Below, one piece after another: positions 21,994 through 30,606 of a DNA stretch of 64,000 bases. Source of the DNA: CAYQQQ01 sp964420125 (GTDB lineage: Bacteria > Actinomycetota > Acidimicrobiia > Acidimicrobiales > Microtrichaceae); contig CAYQQQ010000004.1 in NCBI GenBank assembly GCA_964420125.1, forward strand, positions 144,284 through 208,283. Reading direction: 5' to 3'. How positions within the stretch are numbered: position 1 is the first letter of the stretch; the number at the start of each line of letters is the position of its first letter. The notes below the pieces were generated by a model. The model saw only the letters and a list, made by a program, of their open reading frames with translations, ran no database searches and was not told the origin of the DNA. The translations under genes and the position numbers were made by a program.

Positions 21994-23748
21994 CTAGGCG
22001 GTCACGCCGCGGGTGAGATCGAGGTACATCGCCAGCAGGCCCACGACGACCATCACCGCCAGGACGGTGTAGGCGACCGGGATCATCCGGCTCACGTCCG
22101 CGATGTAGCGGTTGGTGGACCGGCGGCGCACCTCCTGGGCCTTCTCGTACACGGCGATGGCGAGGTGCCCTCCGTCGAAGGGGAGCAGCGGGATCAGGTT
22201 GAACACGCCGATGAAGATGTTGAGTCCGATGAGGAAGCCCACGAGGTTCGAGAGGTTCTCGGAGGTGAGGTCGGCCCCATAGGCGACCGCGCCGATGATC
22301 GAGGTCGGTCGGCCTGCATCGCTCGAGACCTCCACCGAGTCCGCCGGCTCCGGGTCATCGCTGACGTCACGATCGCTCCCGGTGACCGTGGAGGAGAAGA
22401 ACTCCAGCAGGTTCGGGGGCCAGAAGACCGTCGCCACTCCCCCGGCGGAGGCACCGACGATGCGACCGAACTCGGCGACCGAGGACCCCGCAGCCATCGG
22501 TGCCGACTCGGTCACGAGGTCGCTGCGGGCGCTGACCCCGAGGAACGCCATCGGCTCGGTGATGTCCACCTCGCTGCCCAGGTCGACCCGGCGGAGGGTC
22601 CCGTCTGCCAGCTCGACCGCCACGACACCGCCATCGGCTCCTTCGACCGCCCGCTCCACGTCCTCGAAGTCAGACACGGCTCGTCCGTCGATGGACACCA
22701 CGGCGTCACCTTCGCGCAGCCCGGCCCGCTCTCCGCGGCCGTTGTCGACCAGGGGCCCCACCACGACGCCCTCCGAGCTCTCCAGCAGGTCGAGGTCCTC
22801 CCCGACGGTTCCGATCACCTTCATCCGCTTGACCAGATCCAGGCTGAGGGTCTCCTCCTGGCCGTCACGCTCCAGCACGAGGACGGTCGGGCCGGTGGGC
22901 AGCTCCCGCATGAGGTCCCGGAAGTCGTCGAAGGAGCCGATCGGACGACCGTCCAGGCGGAGGAGGCGATCGCCCTCCTCCACGCCGGCAGCGGCAGCGG
23001 CACCGTTGGGTGACGCCTCTCTCACCGTCCAGCGCGTGTCGTGCGGCCTCCCGATGAAGGTGAACTGCACGAAGAGCAGCACCAGGGCGATCAAGAAGTG
23101 CATGGCCGACCCGGCGACCGCCACCCCCACCCGGGACCGGAACGGCGCCTGGCGGTAGGTGCGCGGCTCGTCCGCTGGGTCGACCTCCTCGAGGTTGTTC
23201 ATGCCGAGGATCTTCACGTAGGCCCCGGCAGGGATCGCCTTCAGGCCGAACTCGGTCTCCCCGCGGCGAAAGGACCAGATCCTGGCCCCGAACCCCAGGA
23301 AGAACTCGGTCACCTTCATGCCGCCCCGCTTGGCCGCGATGTAGTGACCGAGCTCGTGCAGGAAGATCATGGCGATCACGACGAGGACCACCAGCAGCAG
23401 CGACGCCCCTCCGCTGAGGGCGAGCAGCACCACGAGCCCGACCACTGCCGCCACCCGTGCCCACATCGACACGTCGTCGTTGCCCACCTCAGCGGCGACC
23501 ATGGCCACCACCACGGGCAGCACCACCAGCGGCAACGCCCACACGGTGGCCCCGAGCGCGGCGCCGGCGGCCACCACCGACGCCACGAAGACCAGGATGC
23601 CTGCCAGACGAGCCGGACGGTTCTCGAACCACGCCGGTGGGCGGTCCTCGTCCAAGGTGCCCCGGGGCCGGTCGTCGCCGGACGCTCCTCGGGGAGTCGG
23701 ATCCCCGTCGTCCGACGCCCGCAGCGGATGCGTCAGCTCTTCGGTCAT
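21994..23748 (-). CDS. rseP: Site-2 intramembrane metalloprotease (RseP/Rip1-like)
   Basis: Membrane zinc protease that cleaves transmembrane substrates such as anti-sigma factors. The 584 residues begin with an acidic cytosolic stretch of about 50, then two or three extra helices, then the active-site helix with HELGH (about 130-134). Two PDZ domains follow in the middle (about 225-320 and 320-420), and the second metal-ligand helix FNLIPLLPFDGGH lies near 530. Usual family length is 400-450, so the N-terminal helices and an inter-PDZ/post-PDZ segment are extra. ATG 23748 overlaps the dxr stop (ATGA), so the two are coupled. Confidence 0.93.
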   Translation of the reverse strand: MTEELTHPLRASDDGDPTPRGASGDDRPRGTLDEDRPPAWFENRPARLAGILVFVASVVAAGAALGATVWALPLVVLPVVVAMVAAEVGNDDVSMWARVAAVVGLVVLLALSGGASLLLVVLVVIAMIFLHELGHYIAAKRGGMKVTEFFLGFGARIWSFRRGETEFGLKAIPAGAYVKILGMNNLEEVDPADEPRTYRQAPFRSRVGVAVAGSAMHFLIALVLLFVQFTFIGRPHDTRWTVREASPNGAAAAAGVEEGDRLLRLDGRPIGSFDDFRDLMRELPTGPTVLVLERDGQEETLSLDLVKRMKVIGTVGEDLDLLESSEGVVVGPLVDNGRGERAGLREGDAVVSIDGRAVSDFEDVERAVEGADGGVVAVELADGTLRRVDLGSEVDITEPMAFLGVSARSDLVTESAPMAAGSSVAEFGRIVGASAGGVATVFWPPNLLEFFSSTVTGSDRDVSDDPEPADSVEVSSDAGRPTSIIGAVAYGADLTSENLSNLVGFLIGLNIFIGVFNLIPLLPFDGGHLAIAVYEKAQEVRRRSTNRYIADVSRMIPVAYTVLAVMVVVGLLAMYLDLTRGVTA

Positions 23749-24905
23749 GAGGTCCCCTTCCTCCGGGACAGGGTTCCGGCGACGCAGCGACGCGCGGTCT
23801 CGTCCGCCGCCAGCACCTCCTCGAGCGTGTCGGCCGGCCCGCCGGGCCAGGCCTCCATCACGTCGGCCAGCACACCGGCGATGTCCACCCAGGCCAGTCG
23901 ACCGGCGAGGAACGCCTCCACCACCACCTCGTTGGCCGCCGACAGCCACGCCGGCGCAGTGCCACCCGCCCGTCCGGCCTCGTAGGCCAGCAGCAGACAG
24001 CCGAACGCCTCGGTGTCCGGGGGCTCGAACTGCAGCGACAGCGCCCGGGAGAAGTCCATCCGGCCGAACGGGGTGGCGACGCGATCCGGGTAGGCGAGGG
24101 CGTAGGAGATCGGCAGGCGCATGTCGGGCGACGACAGCTGCGCCATCGTGGTGCCGTCGGTGAAGGTCGCCATGGAGTGCACGATGGACTGCGGGTGCAC
24201 CACCACCCGGATGCGGTCGTAGTCGACGCCGAACAGCTCGTGGGCCTCGATCACCTCGAGGCCCTTGTTCATCAGCGTCGACGAGTCCACGGTGATCTTG
24301 GGGCCCATCGACCAGGTGGGGTGGGCGAGTGCCTGCTCGCGGGTGACCGTGGCCAGGCGCTCGGCGCTCCAGCCTCGGAACGGGCCCCCCGACGCGGTCA
24401 GCACCACCTCGGCCAGCCGTGCCGTCCCCTCCCCCGCCCGGAGGCACATGTGCACCGCGCAGTGCTCGCTGTCGATCGGGATCAGCTCGGCTCCCGGTGT
24501 GGCCCGGGCCTGCTGCACCACCGGCCCCGCCGCGATCAGCGACTCCTTGTTGGCCAGCCCCAGACGCCGTCCCGCCTGCAGCACGGCCAGGGTGACGGGC
24601 AGCCCGGCGAAGCCGACCACACCGTTCACGGCCACCTCGGCCTGCACCGCTGCTTCGGCCATGGCCTCCGACCCGGCCAGCAGCTCGGTTCCCGGCGGCA
24701 GCAGCTCCTTGAGCTCGGCTGCTCGGCTGGCATCGGCGAGCGCCACGACACGGGGGCGCACCTCTGCCGCCTGCGCCGCCAACGCCTCCACCGAGGAGCC
24801 GGCACCGAGCGCGACGACCTCGAACCGATCGGGTTCGGCCCGCACGACGTCCAGGGTCTGCGAGCCGATGGACCCGGTGGACCCGAGGACGGCGACGGTG
24901 GTCAT
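23745..24905 (-). CDS. dxr: 1-deoxy-D-xylulose 5-phosphate reductoisomerase
   Basis: NADPH-dependent first committed step of the MEP pathway. The 386 residues have the NADPH loop GSTGSIGSQTLDVV, ANKESLIAAG, the metal-binding and substrate motifs IDSEHCAVHMCL and LTASGGPFRGW, and the flexible loop WSMGPKITVDSSTLMNKGLE. The start is ATG 24905. The stop overlaps rseP. The 78-base gap to cdsA shows no clear promoter. Confidence 0.97.
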   Translation of the reverse strand: MTTVAVLGSTGSIGSQTLDVVRAEPDRFEVVALGAGSSVEALAAQAAEVRPRVVALADASRAAELKELLPPGTELLAGSEAMAEAAVQAEVAVNGVVGFAGLPVTLAVLQAGRRLGLANKESLIAAGPVVQQARATPGAELIPIDSEHCAVHMCLRAGEGTARLAEVVLTASGGPFRGWSAERLATVTREQALAHPTWSMGPKITVDSSTLMNKGLEVIEAHELFGVDYDRIRVVVHPQSIVHSMATFTDGTTMAQLSSPDMRLPISYALAYPDRVATPFGRMDFSRALSLQFEPPDTEAFGCLLLAYEAGRAGGTAPAWLSAANEVVVEAFLAGRLAWVDIAGVLADVMEAWPGGPADTLEEVLAADETARRCVAGTLSRRKGTS

Positions 24906-24983
24906 GGCTTCCTCAGCGTACCGGCGGCACCGTGGATCCCCGGGCGCGCGCCCACGGCCTTCTCAGGGCCATCTCTGCCGCGC

Positions 24984-26618
24984 TCAGGCCGCCCAGACGT
25001 CGAACAGGACGGTCACGAAGTAGGCCGTGGGCAGCACGAACAGCAAGGAGTCGAAGCGGTCGAGAACTCCCCCGTGGCCGGGCAGCACGGCCCCCATGTC
25101 CTTGATGTCGAGGTCGCGCTTCACGAACGACTCGCAGAGGTCGCCCACCGGGGCGACCATGGCGCACAGCAGGGCGAACACCACCACCCGCAGGAAGTCC
25201 CCGCCGAGGGGGGCGATCCCCACGAACTGCACGATGATCAACGTGAGGAAGAAGGCCACCCCGATGCCGCCGAAGAAGCCTTCCTGGGTCTTGTTGGGGC
25301 TGGCCTCCGACAGCGGGGTCCGACCGGCGAAGCGACCGATGAAGTACGCGCCCACGTCGTAGGACACCGACACGATCACCGCGGCGATCAGCACCCCGAT
25401 GCCCGGGTTGGAGGTGCCGCCGGTGCGGTCCTGCACCACCTGGCCGAGGCCGAGGAACAGCCCTGCGAACGACCCCAGCAGCCCCACCCACATCACTCCC
25501 AGCAGGGTGATGCCCAGGTTGTGCACCGAACCCTCGCCGGGTGCCACCAGCAGGTACCAGGTCAGACCCAGCATCACCGTGAGTCCCAGCACGATCGGGT
25601 AGGCGGCCAGGCCGGCGAGGCTGGTGCCGATCACCAGCGCCGCCACCGCCACCAGACCCACCAAGGTGGCCGGGTTGTAGCCCACCTCGCGCACCGCGGT
25701 GAAGTACTCGAAGGCCGCCGCGGTGACCACGGCCGCCGCCAGCAGCATCGTGGCCCAGCGACCGAGGCTGAAGCACAGCAGTCCGAGGCCCAGCAGGCCG
25801 ATGCCCACACCGATGGCCAGCACGAGGTTCCGATCGCCGCCACCCGACGCCGGCGGCCGTGGGGATCTCCCTCCGCCGCCGCCTCCTCCTCGGGTGCGGC
25901 GCGCGGCGAAGCCTCCCTCGACCGGCGCGAACGCCTCGAGGGGGTCGTGGTCGAGGCCGCGCTCGAAGAAGTCGTCCTCCGTGCTCGAAGGGGGCTCGGC
26001 CCCACCGAGGGCTCCCAGCGTGGGAGGATCCTCCATCAGGTCGTCGAACACCGGCTCACCGGCGCGCTCGGCGTCGTCGCGCCACCGGGGCTGCTCGCCA
26101 CCGGCGACGAGCGGCTCGTCGTCCTCGATCACCACCTTGGGGACCTGGCCGGTCGCCGGCTCCGTCCAGTGGGGCAGGACGAAGGACTCGTCGTCGCCAT
26201 CGGACGGCGCGTCGTGTTCCGACTCGTCGAACAACGAACCGGTGGGCTCGCGATCGGTCACGCGGGCGTGGCCGACGTGCTCGTCCTCTCCCCAGCGCGG
26301 CTCCTCGGGAGGTGGTCCGGCTGCCGGCGGCACGATCGGCACCCGGCCGAAGTGATCGGCGTCGGGCTCCGACGGCGCTTCGCTGCTGGAGATGGTGATG
26401 CGGGGAAGGTCGCTCTCGGCCTCGGGGGCATCTGGACGATCGCCGAACCGCTTCCGATCGCGTCGGCGCACCGCGTCGTGTCGGCCCGTCGCCTCCGCCG
26501 CCTCCTGCGCTCCCAGGATGCGAACGCCCTCGCTGGGCTGGCGCGGTGGACCGTCGTCGGACTCGCCCCGGCTCGACGGTGCTTCCCAGTCGTCATCGTG
26601 GCCCTCGTCGTGGCTCAT
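24984..26618 (-). CDS. cdsA: Phosphatidate cytidylyltransferase with long acidic N-terminal extension
   Basis: Makes CDP-diacylglycerol from phosphatidate and CTP in the membrane. The C-terminal half (about 270-544) has seven to eight transmembrane helices and the CDS signature SFVKRDLDIKDMGAVLPGHGG followed by VLDRFDSL. The first 270 residues are hydrophilic, Asp/Glu/Pro/Arg-rich and without a fold I recognise, ending in a Gly run and a basic patch before helix 1. Common CdsA proteins are 260-300 residues, so this doubles the length. The start ATG 26618 is followed by uninterrupted frame with the same codon bias. frr ends 44 bases upstream. Confidence 0.93.
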   Translation of the reverse strand: MSHDEGHDDDWEAPSSRGESDDGPPRQPSEGVRILGAQEAAEATGRHDAVRRRDRKRFGDRPDAPEAESDLPRITISSSEAPSEPDADHFGRVPIVPPAAGPPPEEPRWGEDEHVGHARVTDREPTGSLFDESEHDAPSDGDDESFVLPHWTEPATGQVPKVVIEDDEPLVAGGEQPRWRDDAERAGEPVFDDLMEDPPTLGALGGAEPPSSTEDDFFERGLDHDPLEAFAPVEGGFAARRTRGGGGGGGRSPRPPASGGGDRNLVLAIGVGIGLLGLGLLCFSLGRWATMLLAAAVVTAAAFEYFTAVREVGYNPATLVGLVAVAALVIGTSLAGLAAYPIVLGLTVMLGLTWYLLVAPGEGSVHNLGITLLGVMWVGLLGSFAGLFLGLGQVVQDRTGGTSNPGIGVLIAAVIVSVSYDVGAYFIGRFAGRTPLSEASPNKTQEGFFGGIGVAFFLTLIIVQFVGIAPLGGDFLRVVVFALLCAMVAPVGDLCESFVKRDLDIKDMGAVLPGHGGVLDRFDSLLFVLPTAYFVTVLFDVWAA

Positions 26619-26662
26619 TCGACTCCTCCCCTGCAGTGCTCGGTGGTGGCCGCACCCACGCC

Positions 26663-27232
26663 TCAGGCCTCCATCAGCTCCGCAGTCTTGTGCTCCAGGG
26701 CCTCGTCGATCTCGCCTTCGTGGACCTTGGTGAGCTTGTCGAGCTCCGACTCGTGACGTCGGAGCTCGTCCTCGGACATGTCGCCGTCCTTCTCCAGGGA
26801 CTCGAGGTCCTTGCGGGCCTCGCGCCGCGCGGCTCGCACGGCGTTGCGGCTCTCTTCGGCGCGCGATTTTGCCAGCTTCACGAAGTCTCTGCGACGTTCC
26901 TCGGTCAGCGGCGGGAAGTTGATCCGGATGGCCGCGCCGTCGTTGGACGGGTTGAGGCCGAGGTTGGCGTCGATGATGGCCCGTTCGATCGCACCGAGGG
27001 AGCCCTTGTCGTAGGGGCTGATCATCAGCATCCTGGCATCCGGCACGGAGAAGCTGGCGAGCTGCAGCATGGGAACGCTGCTGCCGTAGTAGTCCACGGT
27101 GATCTTGTCGACGAGGCCGGGGTTGGCCCGACCGGTGCGGATGCCGGCGAACTCCGAGCGGGCATGGGACACCGCCTTCGCCATCCGCTCCGCGGCGTCC
27201 TCGATGATCGCCTCGGCCAAGTCGTCGCTCAT
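26663..27232 (-). CDS. frr: Ribosome recycling factor
   Basis: With EF-G splits post-termination ribosomes. The 189 residues match the family length and motifs: RTGRANPGLVDKITVDYYGS, FSVPDARMLMISPYDKGSLG, and LTEERRRDFVKLAKSRAEE. It is a cytosolic three-helix plus beta/alpha/beta L-shaped protein. ATG 27232 has AGAGG about nine bases upstream. It follows pyrH after 43 bases in the rpsB-tsf-pyrH-frr-cdsA order. Confidence 0.96.
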   Translation of the reverse strand: MSDDLAEAIIEDAAERMAKAVSHARSEFAGIRTGRANPGLVDKITVDYYGSSVPMLQLASFSVPDARMLMISPYDKGSLGAIERAIIDANLGLNPSNDGAAIRINFPPLTEERRRDFVKLAKSRAEESRNAVRAARREARKDLESLEKDGDMSEDELRRHESELDKLTKVHEGEIDEALEHKTAELMEA

Positions 27233-27275
27233 CGCAGCAAGCCTCTCACATCGTCTCTCGGCATGGGGCGACCGC

Positions 27276-28037
27276 TCAGGACACCAGGGTGCCGATGTGC
27301 TCGCCGCCGAGGAGCGCACCGATGTTGCGACCGAGGAGGTCGAACACGCAGATGGGGAGCTGATGGTCCATGCACAGCGTGATCGCCGTGGAGTCCATCA
27401 CCTTGAGGCCGCGCTGCAGCACCTCCATGAAGCTCACTTCGCGCAACAGCTCGGCGTCGTGGTCCGTGCGGGGATCCGCGGTGTAGACGCCGTCCGTGCC
27501 GTTCTTGCCCATGAGGATGGCTTCGGCGTCGATCTCGACGGCGCGCAGGGCGGCGGTGGTGTCGGTGGTGAAGAATGGGTTGCCCGTACCGGCAGCGAAG
27601 ATCACCACCCGACCTTTCTCCAGGTGACGGATGGCCCGTCGACGGATGTAGGGCTCCGCCACCTGGGCCATCTGGATGGCCGTCTGCACCCGCGTCGGCT
27701 GCCCCAGCCGCTCGAGCGTCTCCTGGAGGGCGAGCGCGTTGATCACCGTGGCGAGCATCCCCATGTAGTCGGCCTGGGCACGGTCCATCCCCGCGCCTTC
27801 GCCGGAGATCCCACGCCAGATGTTCCCACCTCCGACCACCACGGCGATGTCGACCTCGAACTCCTCCTTCGCCTCGACGATCTCCGCGGCCAGGCCGTTG
27901 ATCACCTGGCCCTCGATGCCGAAGCCGGAGCCGCCGGCGAACGCCTCTCCGGAGAGCTTGAGCAGCACCCGGGACCAGCGGGCCGCCCTGGGAGCGGACG
28001 TCGCCTGGGCACCGGGGTGCTCGGCGCGGGCAGGCAC
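27276..28037 (-). CDS. pyrH: Uridylate kinase
   Basis: Phosphorylates UMP to UDP; the bacterial type is a hexameric amino-acid-kinase-fold enzyme regulated by GTP and UTP. The 253 residues show RVLLKLSGEAFAGGSGFGI, VVVGGGNIWRG, and GTGNPFFTTDTTAALRA. GTG 28037 lies five bases after the tsf stop, adding about 22 polar residues before the conserved VLLKLSGE; no closer start codon has a ribosome site. It is coupled to tsf. Confidence 0.94.
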   Translation of the reverse strand: MPARAEHPGAQATSAPRAARWSRVLLKLSGEAFAGGSGFGIEGQVINGLAAEIVEAKEEFEVDIAVVVGGGNIWRGISGEGAGMDRAQADYMGMLATVINALALQETLERLGQPTRVQTAIQMAQVAEPYIRRRAIRHLEKGRVVIFAAGTGNPFFTTDTTAALRAVEIDAEAILMGKNGTDGVYTADPRTDHDAELLREVSFMEVLQRGLKVMDSTAITLCMDHQLPICVFDLLGRNIGALLGGEHIGTLVS

Positions 28038-28042
28038 GGGGT

Positions 28043-28834
28043 TCAGGCTCCGACGTAGGCCTGGGCGAACCTGACCACCGTCGCTTCGCCGAGGTGCTGC
28101 TGGACGGTCTCCTTGTCGCCGAAGAGCCCCTGCTCCGGCAGCACTCGCTCCGCGAACCACGAGCCCATGCGGCCTTCCACGATCTTCGGCACCGCCTGCT
28201 CGGGCTTGCCCTCCTTGCGAGTCAGCTCCTCGAAGCCCTCCCGGGCCTTCTCCACCAGCGCCGGGTCGATCTCGTCGCGGCTCAGTGCGGCGGGCTTGGC
28301 GAAGGCGCAGTGCAGCGCGATCTCGTGGGCGGCGGCATCGTCCGCTCCGTGGATCTCGATGATGACGCCGTTGGCACCTCGTCCGTCCTGGACGTGCACG
28401 TAGGCATCGACGCCGTTGCCGGGAGCTGCTTCGAAACGGGCCACGGCACCCACCTCGATGTTCTCCTTCTTGGTGATCCGGAGGTTGTCCAGCTCCTCGC
28501 GCAGGCCGTCGATCGCACCTTCGCCCTCGGTGAGCACGGCGTCGGCCATGCGCTGCACCAGCGAGACGAAGTCCTCGGCCTTCGCGGAGAAGTCGGTCTC
28601 GCTCTTGAGCTCCACGAGCGCGACGACCTGGCCCTCACGGGCGACGGCGACGGCCCCCTGGGTGTTCTCGCGGTCCTCGAGGGTTGCGACCTTGCTCAAG
28701 CCCTTCTCGCGCAGGATGCGGGCAGCCTTGTCGCGGTCCCCGTCGGCCTCGGTGAGCGCCTTCTTGGCGTCCATCATCCCGGCACCGGTGGCATCGCGGA
28801 GGGACTTGACGTCCTGAGCGGTGAAGGCGGGCAT
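28043..28834 (-). CDS. tsf: Elongation factor Ts
   Basis: Nucleotide exchange factor for EF-Tu. The 263 residues open with FTAQDVKSLRDATGAGMMDA and KKALTEADGDRDKAARILRE (UBA-like N-domain and TDVG-type region), followed by the core and dimerisation domains. The ATG overlaps the rpsB stop (TGATG), a standard coupling in the rpsB-tsf pair. Confidence 0.96.
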   Translation of the reverse strand: MPAFTAQDVKSLRDATGAGMMDAKKALTEADGDRDKAARILREKGLSKVATLEDRENTQGAVAVAREGQVVALVELKSETDFSAKAEDFVSLVQRMADAVLTEGEGAIDGLREELDNLRITKKENIEVGAVARFEAAPGNGVDAYVHVQDGRGANGVIIEIHGADDAAAHEIALHCAFAKPAALSRDEIDPALVEKAREGFEELTRKEGKPEQAVPKIVEGRMGSWFAERVLPEQGLFGDKETVQQHLGEATVVRFAQAYVGA

Positions 28835-29811
28835 CAGCTGTCCTCTCCGGTCGAAGCGGCGTCGGCCTCGCTCGCAGCAGGTTGGGACCCGGCGGCGTCG
28901 GCCTCGCTCGCGGCGGGTTCGGTCCCGGCGACTTCGGTCGTCGGTGCCGGGTCAGCAACCGGGGCAGGCTCCGCCGTGCCCTCCTTCGCCGCCGCCACAC
29001 GCGCTTCGCGGGCCGCGGCATCGGCTGCGGCTTGCGCCCTCGCCCGTGCCTGCTGGGCACGGTGCTCGGCCTCCTGCTCCGGCGTGCGCTCGCGTGGCGG
29101 CGCCTCCGGATGGGTCTTCGAGCGGATGAGCTTCCCCTCGATGACGGCGTCGGAGACCACGCGGCACATCAGGTCCCCGGAGCGGATGGCGTCGTCGTTG
29201 CCGGGGATCACGAAGTCCACGAGGTCGGGGTCGCAGTTCGTGTCGACCACGGCCACCACGGGGATGCCCAGCTTGTTGGCCTCGGTGACCGCGATGTCCT
29301 CCTTCTTGGTGTCGAGGATGAACACCGCGTCCGGAAGGCGCTCGAGGTTGCGGATGCCCAGGAGGTTGCGCTCGAGCTTGGCCAGCTCCCGGCCCTTGAG
29401 CAGGGCCTCCTTCTTGGGCATGGCGTCGAACTCGCCCGAGTCGCGCTGCTGCTGCAGCGCCTTCATCTTGCCCACGCGCTTGGAGATCGTCTCGAAGTTG
29501 GTGAGCATCCCGCCCAGCCAGCGCTGGTTGATGTACGGCATGCCGCAGCGCTGGGCGTAGGACTGGATGGGGTCCTGGGCCTGCTTCTTGGTGCCGATGA
29601 ACAGGACCGTGCCCCCATCGGCGACCGTGTCCCGGATGTAGGTGTAGGACCGTTCGATCCCCGCAAGGGTCTGGTTGAGGTCGATCAGGTAGATGCCACC
29701 CCGGTCGCCGTGGATGAACCGCTTCATCTTGGGGTTCCAGCGACGGGTCTGGTGGCCGAAGTGGACCCCGGCCTCCAGCAACTGCTTCATGGTGACGACG
29801 GCGTCGCTCAC
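28834..29811 (-). CDS. rpsB: 30S ribosomal protein S2 with Ala/Glu-rich tail
   Basis: Small-subunit protein at the head/body junction that helps dock S1. The 325 residues contain LLEAGVHFGHQTRRWNPKMK, GGIYLIDLNQTLAGIE and PGNDDAIRSGDLMCRVVSDA. The conserved protein ends near 230; the remaining 95 residues are a charged, Ala-rich tail that ends in a duplicated 12-residue unit. GTG 29811 has AAGGAG upstream; the ATG seven codons later lacks one. A leader of about 140 bases with a promoter at 29961-29990 precedes it. Confidence 0.96.
   Translation of the reverse strand: MSDAVVTMKQLLEAGVHFGHQTRRWNPKMKRFIHGDRGGIYLIDLNQTLAGIERSYTYIRDTVADGGTVLFIGTKKQAQDPIQSYAQRCGMPYINQRWLGGMLTNFETISKRVGKMKALQQQRDSGEFDAMPKKEALLKGRELAKLERNLLGIRNLERLPDAVFILDTKKEDIAVTEANKLGIPVVAVVDTNCDPDLVDFVIPGNDDAIRSGDLMCRVVSDAVIEGKLIRSKTHPEAPPRERTPEQEAEHRAQQARARAQAAADAAAREARVAAAKEGTAEPAPVADPAPTTEVAGTEPAASEADAAGSQPAASEADAASTGEDS
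28857..28928 (-). repeat. 36-base tandem repeat in the rpsB 3' end
   Basis: Two near-identical 36-base copies (28857-28892 and 28893-28928) encode the duplicated unit AASEADAA plus four variable residues in the S2 tail. It keeps the frame, typical of slippage in a disordered tail. Confidence 0.75.
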
Positions 29812-29960
29812 GTGTGTGCTCCTTCCCTTCGGTTCGGCGAGACCCACCAGCTGCACGAGCACAACGGCTCGCGACCGAAAGGGGCGGTGGGCGATGGTGT
29901 TGTCGGAGGACCCCGAAGGGCGCCCCGGTCCGGCCCTGCAGGGCGCTGGGCCGAAGCGAG
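29812..29960 (-). promoter_or_regulatory. Structured rpsB leader
   Basis: The 5' leader contains complementary stretches on the minus strand: CTTTCGGT near its middle pairs with ACCGAAG just before the AAGGAG ribosome site, with an inner GCGAG/CTCGC stem. A long hairpin would abut the ribosome site. Autoregulatory S2 leaders are known in bacteria; equivalence here is inference. Confidence 0.35.
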
Positions 29961-29990
29961 AGTGTAGCCGGGGGCGCGGGCAGGCCCCAA
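29961..29990 (-). promoter_or_regulatory. Promoter of rpsB
   Basis: On the minus strand TTGGGG (29990-29985), an 18-base spacer and TACACT (29966-29961). The same -35, spacer and -10 class recur at rpmB. Confidence 0.45.
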
Positions 29991-29997
29991 CGGGAGA

Positions 29998-30528
29998 TCA
30001 GGGCACGGGAACCAGGTAGGCGTGTCGGGCCAACCCGTACACGAGCGCCGGGTCGAGGTACTCGCCGCGACGTCGGAATCCCAGGTGCAGTCCCGGTCCG
30101 GCGACACCGAGCGTCTCGCCCGCCGAGACCGCGACGCCGGCGGAGGCCGTCACCTGCAGCAGACCCGTCACGCTGGATCGCAGGCCGTCAGGGTGCTGGA
30201 TGCTCACCACACCCCGGCCGGCGACCTGCCCGGCGAACACGACCACACCGGATCCGACCGCTCGTACGGGTTCGCCCCCGCGCGTCGCGAACTCCCAGCC
30301 CCGGTTCCCGGGACCGTAGCGGTGCGATGGGGCGCGAAAGGCGTCCACGACCGGCGCGTCCACCGGCAGCACGTAGCGAACCGGCGCCACGTTCCCGCTG
30401 GCCACGCGGGAGGTGCCGCCTGCGGCGGGCCGGGGGGCGTCGGCCACCGGATGGCAGGCGACGCCGCACAGCAACGCCAGGGCGAGCACCACGACCAGAG
30501 GCCGGGGGATCAGCGATGGGTCGGGCAT
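29998..30528 (-). CDS. Degenerate LytM/M23-family lipoprotein
   Basis: A 176-residue exported protein. A hydrophobic signal (PLVVVLALALLCGVAC) ends in a weak lipobox, so it is probably lipid-anchored outside the membrane. About residues 55-170 follow the M23/LytM peptidase pattern, but the zinc ligands are altered. The usual HRGVD reads NRGWE, and the usual HLH near the end reads GLH (GLHLGFRRRGEYLDPALV). It may be a non-catalytic LytM factor that regulates cell-wall hydrolases. In actinobacteria an M23 gene usually stands beside rpsB. ATG 30528 has GAGG upstream. Confidence 0.75.
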   Translation of the reverse strand: MPDPSLIPRPLVVVLALALLCGVACHPVADAPRPAAGGTSRVASGNVAPVRYVLPVDAPVVDAFRAPSHRYGPGNRGWEFATRGGEPVRAVGSGVVVFAGQVAGRGVVSIQHPDGLRSSVTGLLQVTASAGVAVSAGETLGVAGPGLHLGFRRRGEYLDPALVYGLARHAYLVPVP

Positions 30529-30606
30529 ATCGATCGCCTCCTCGGTTCACCGACGGGAGAGGCGATGGGTGCCGACGAGCCGAGCGCACGGCTCGGGGAG
30601 CGGTGG

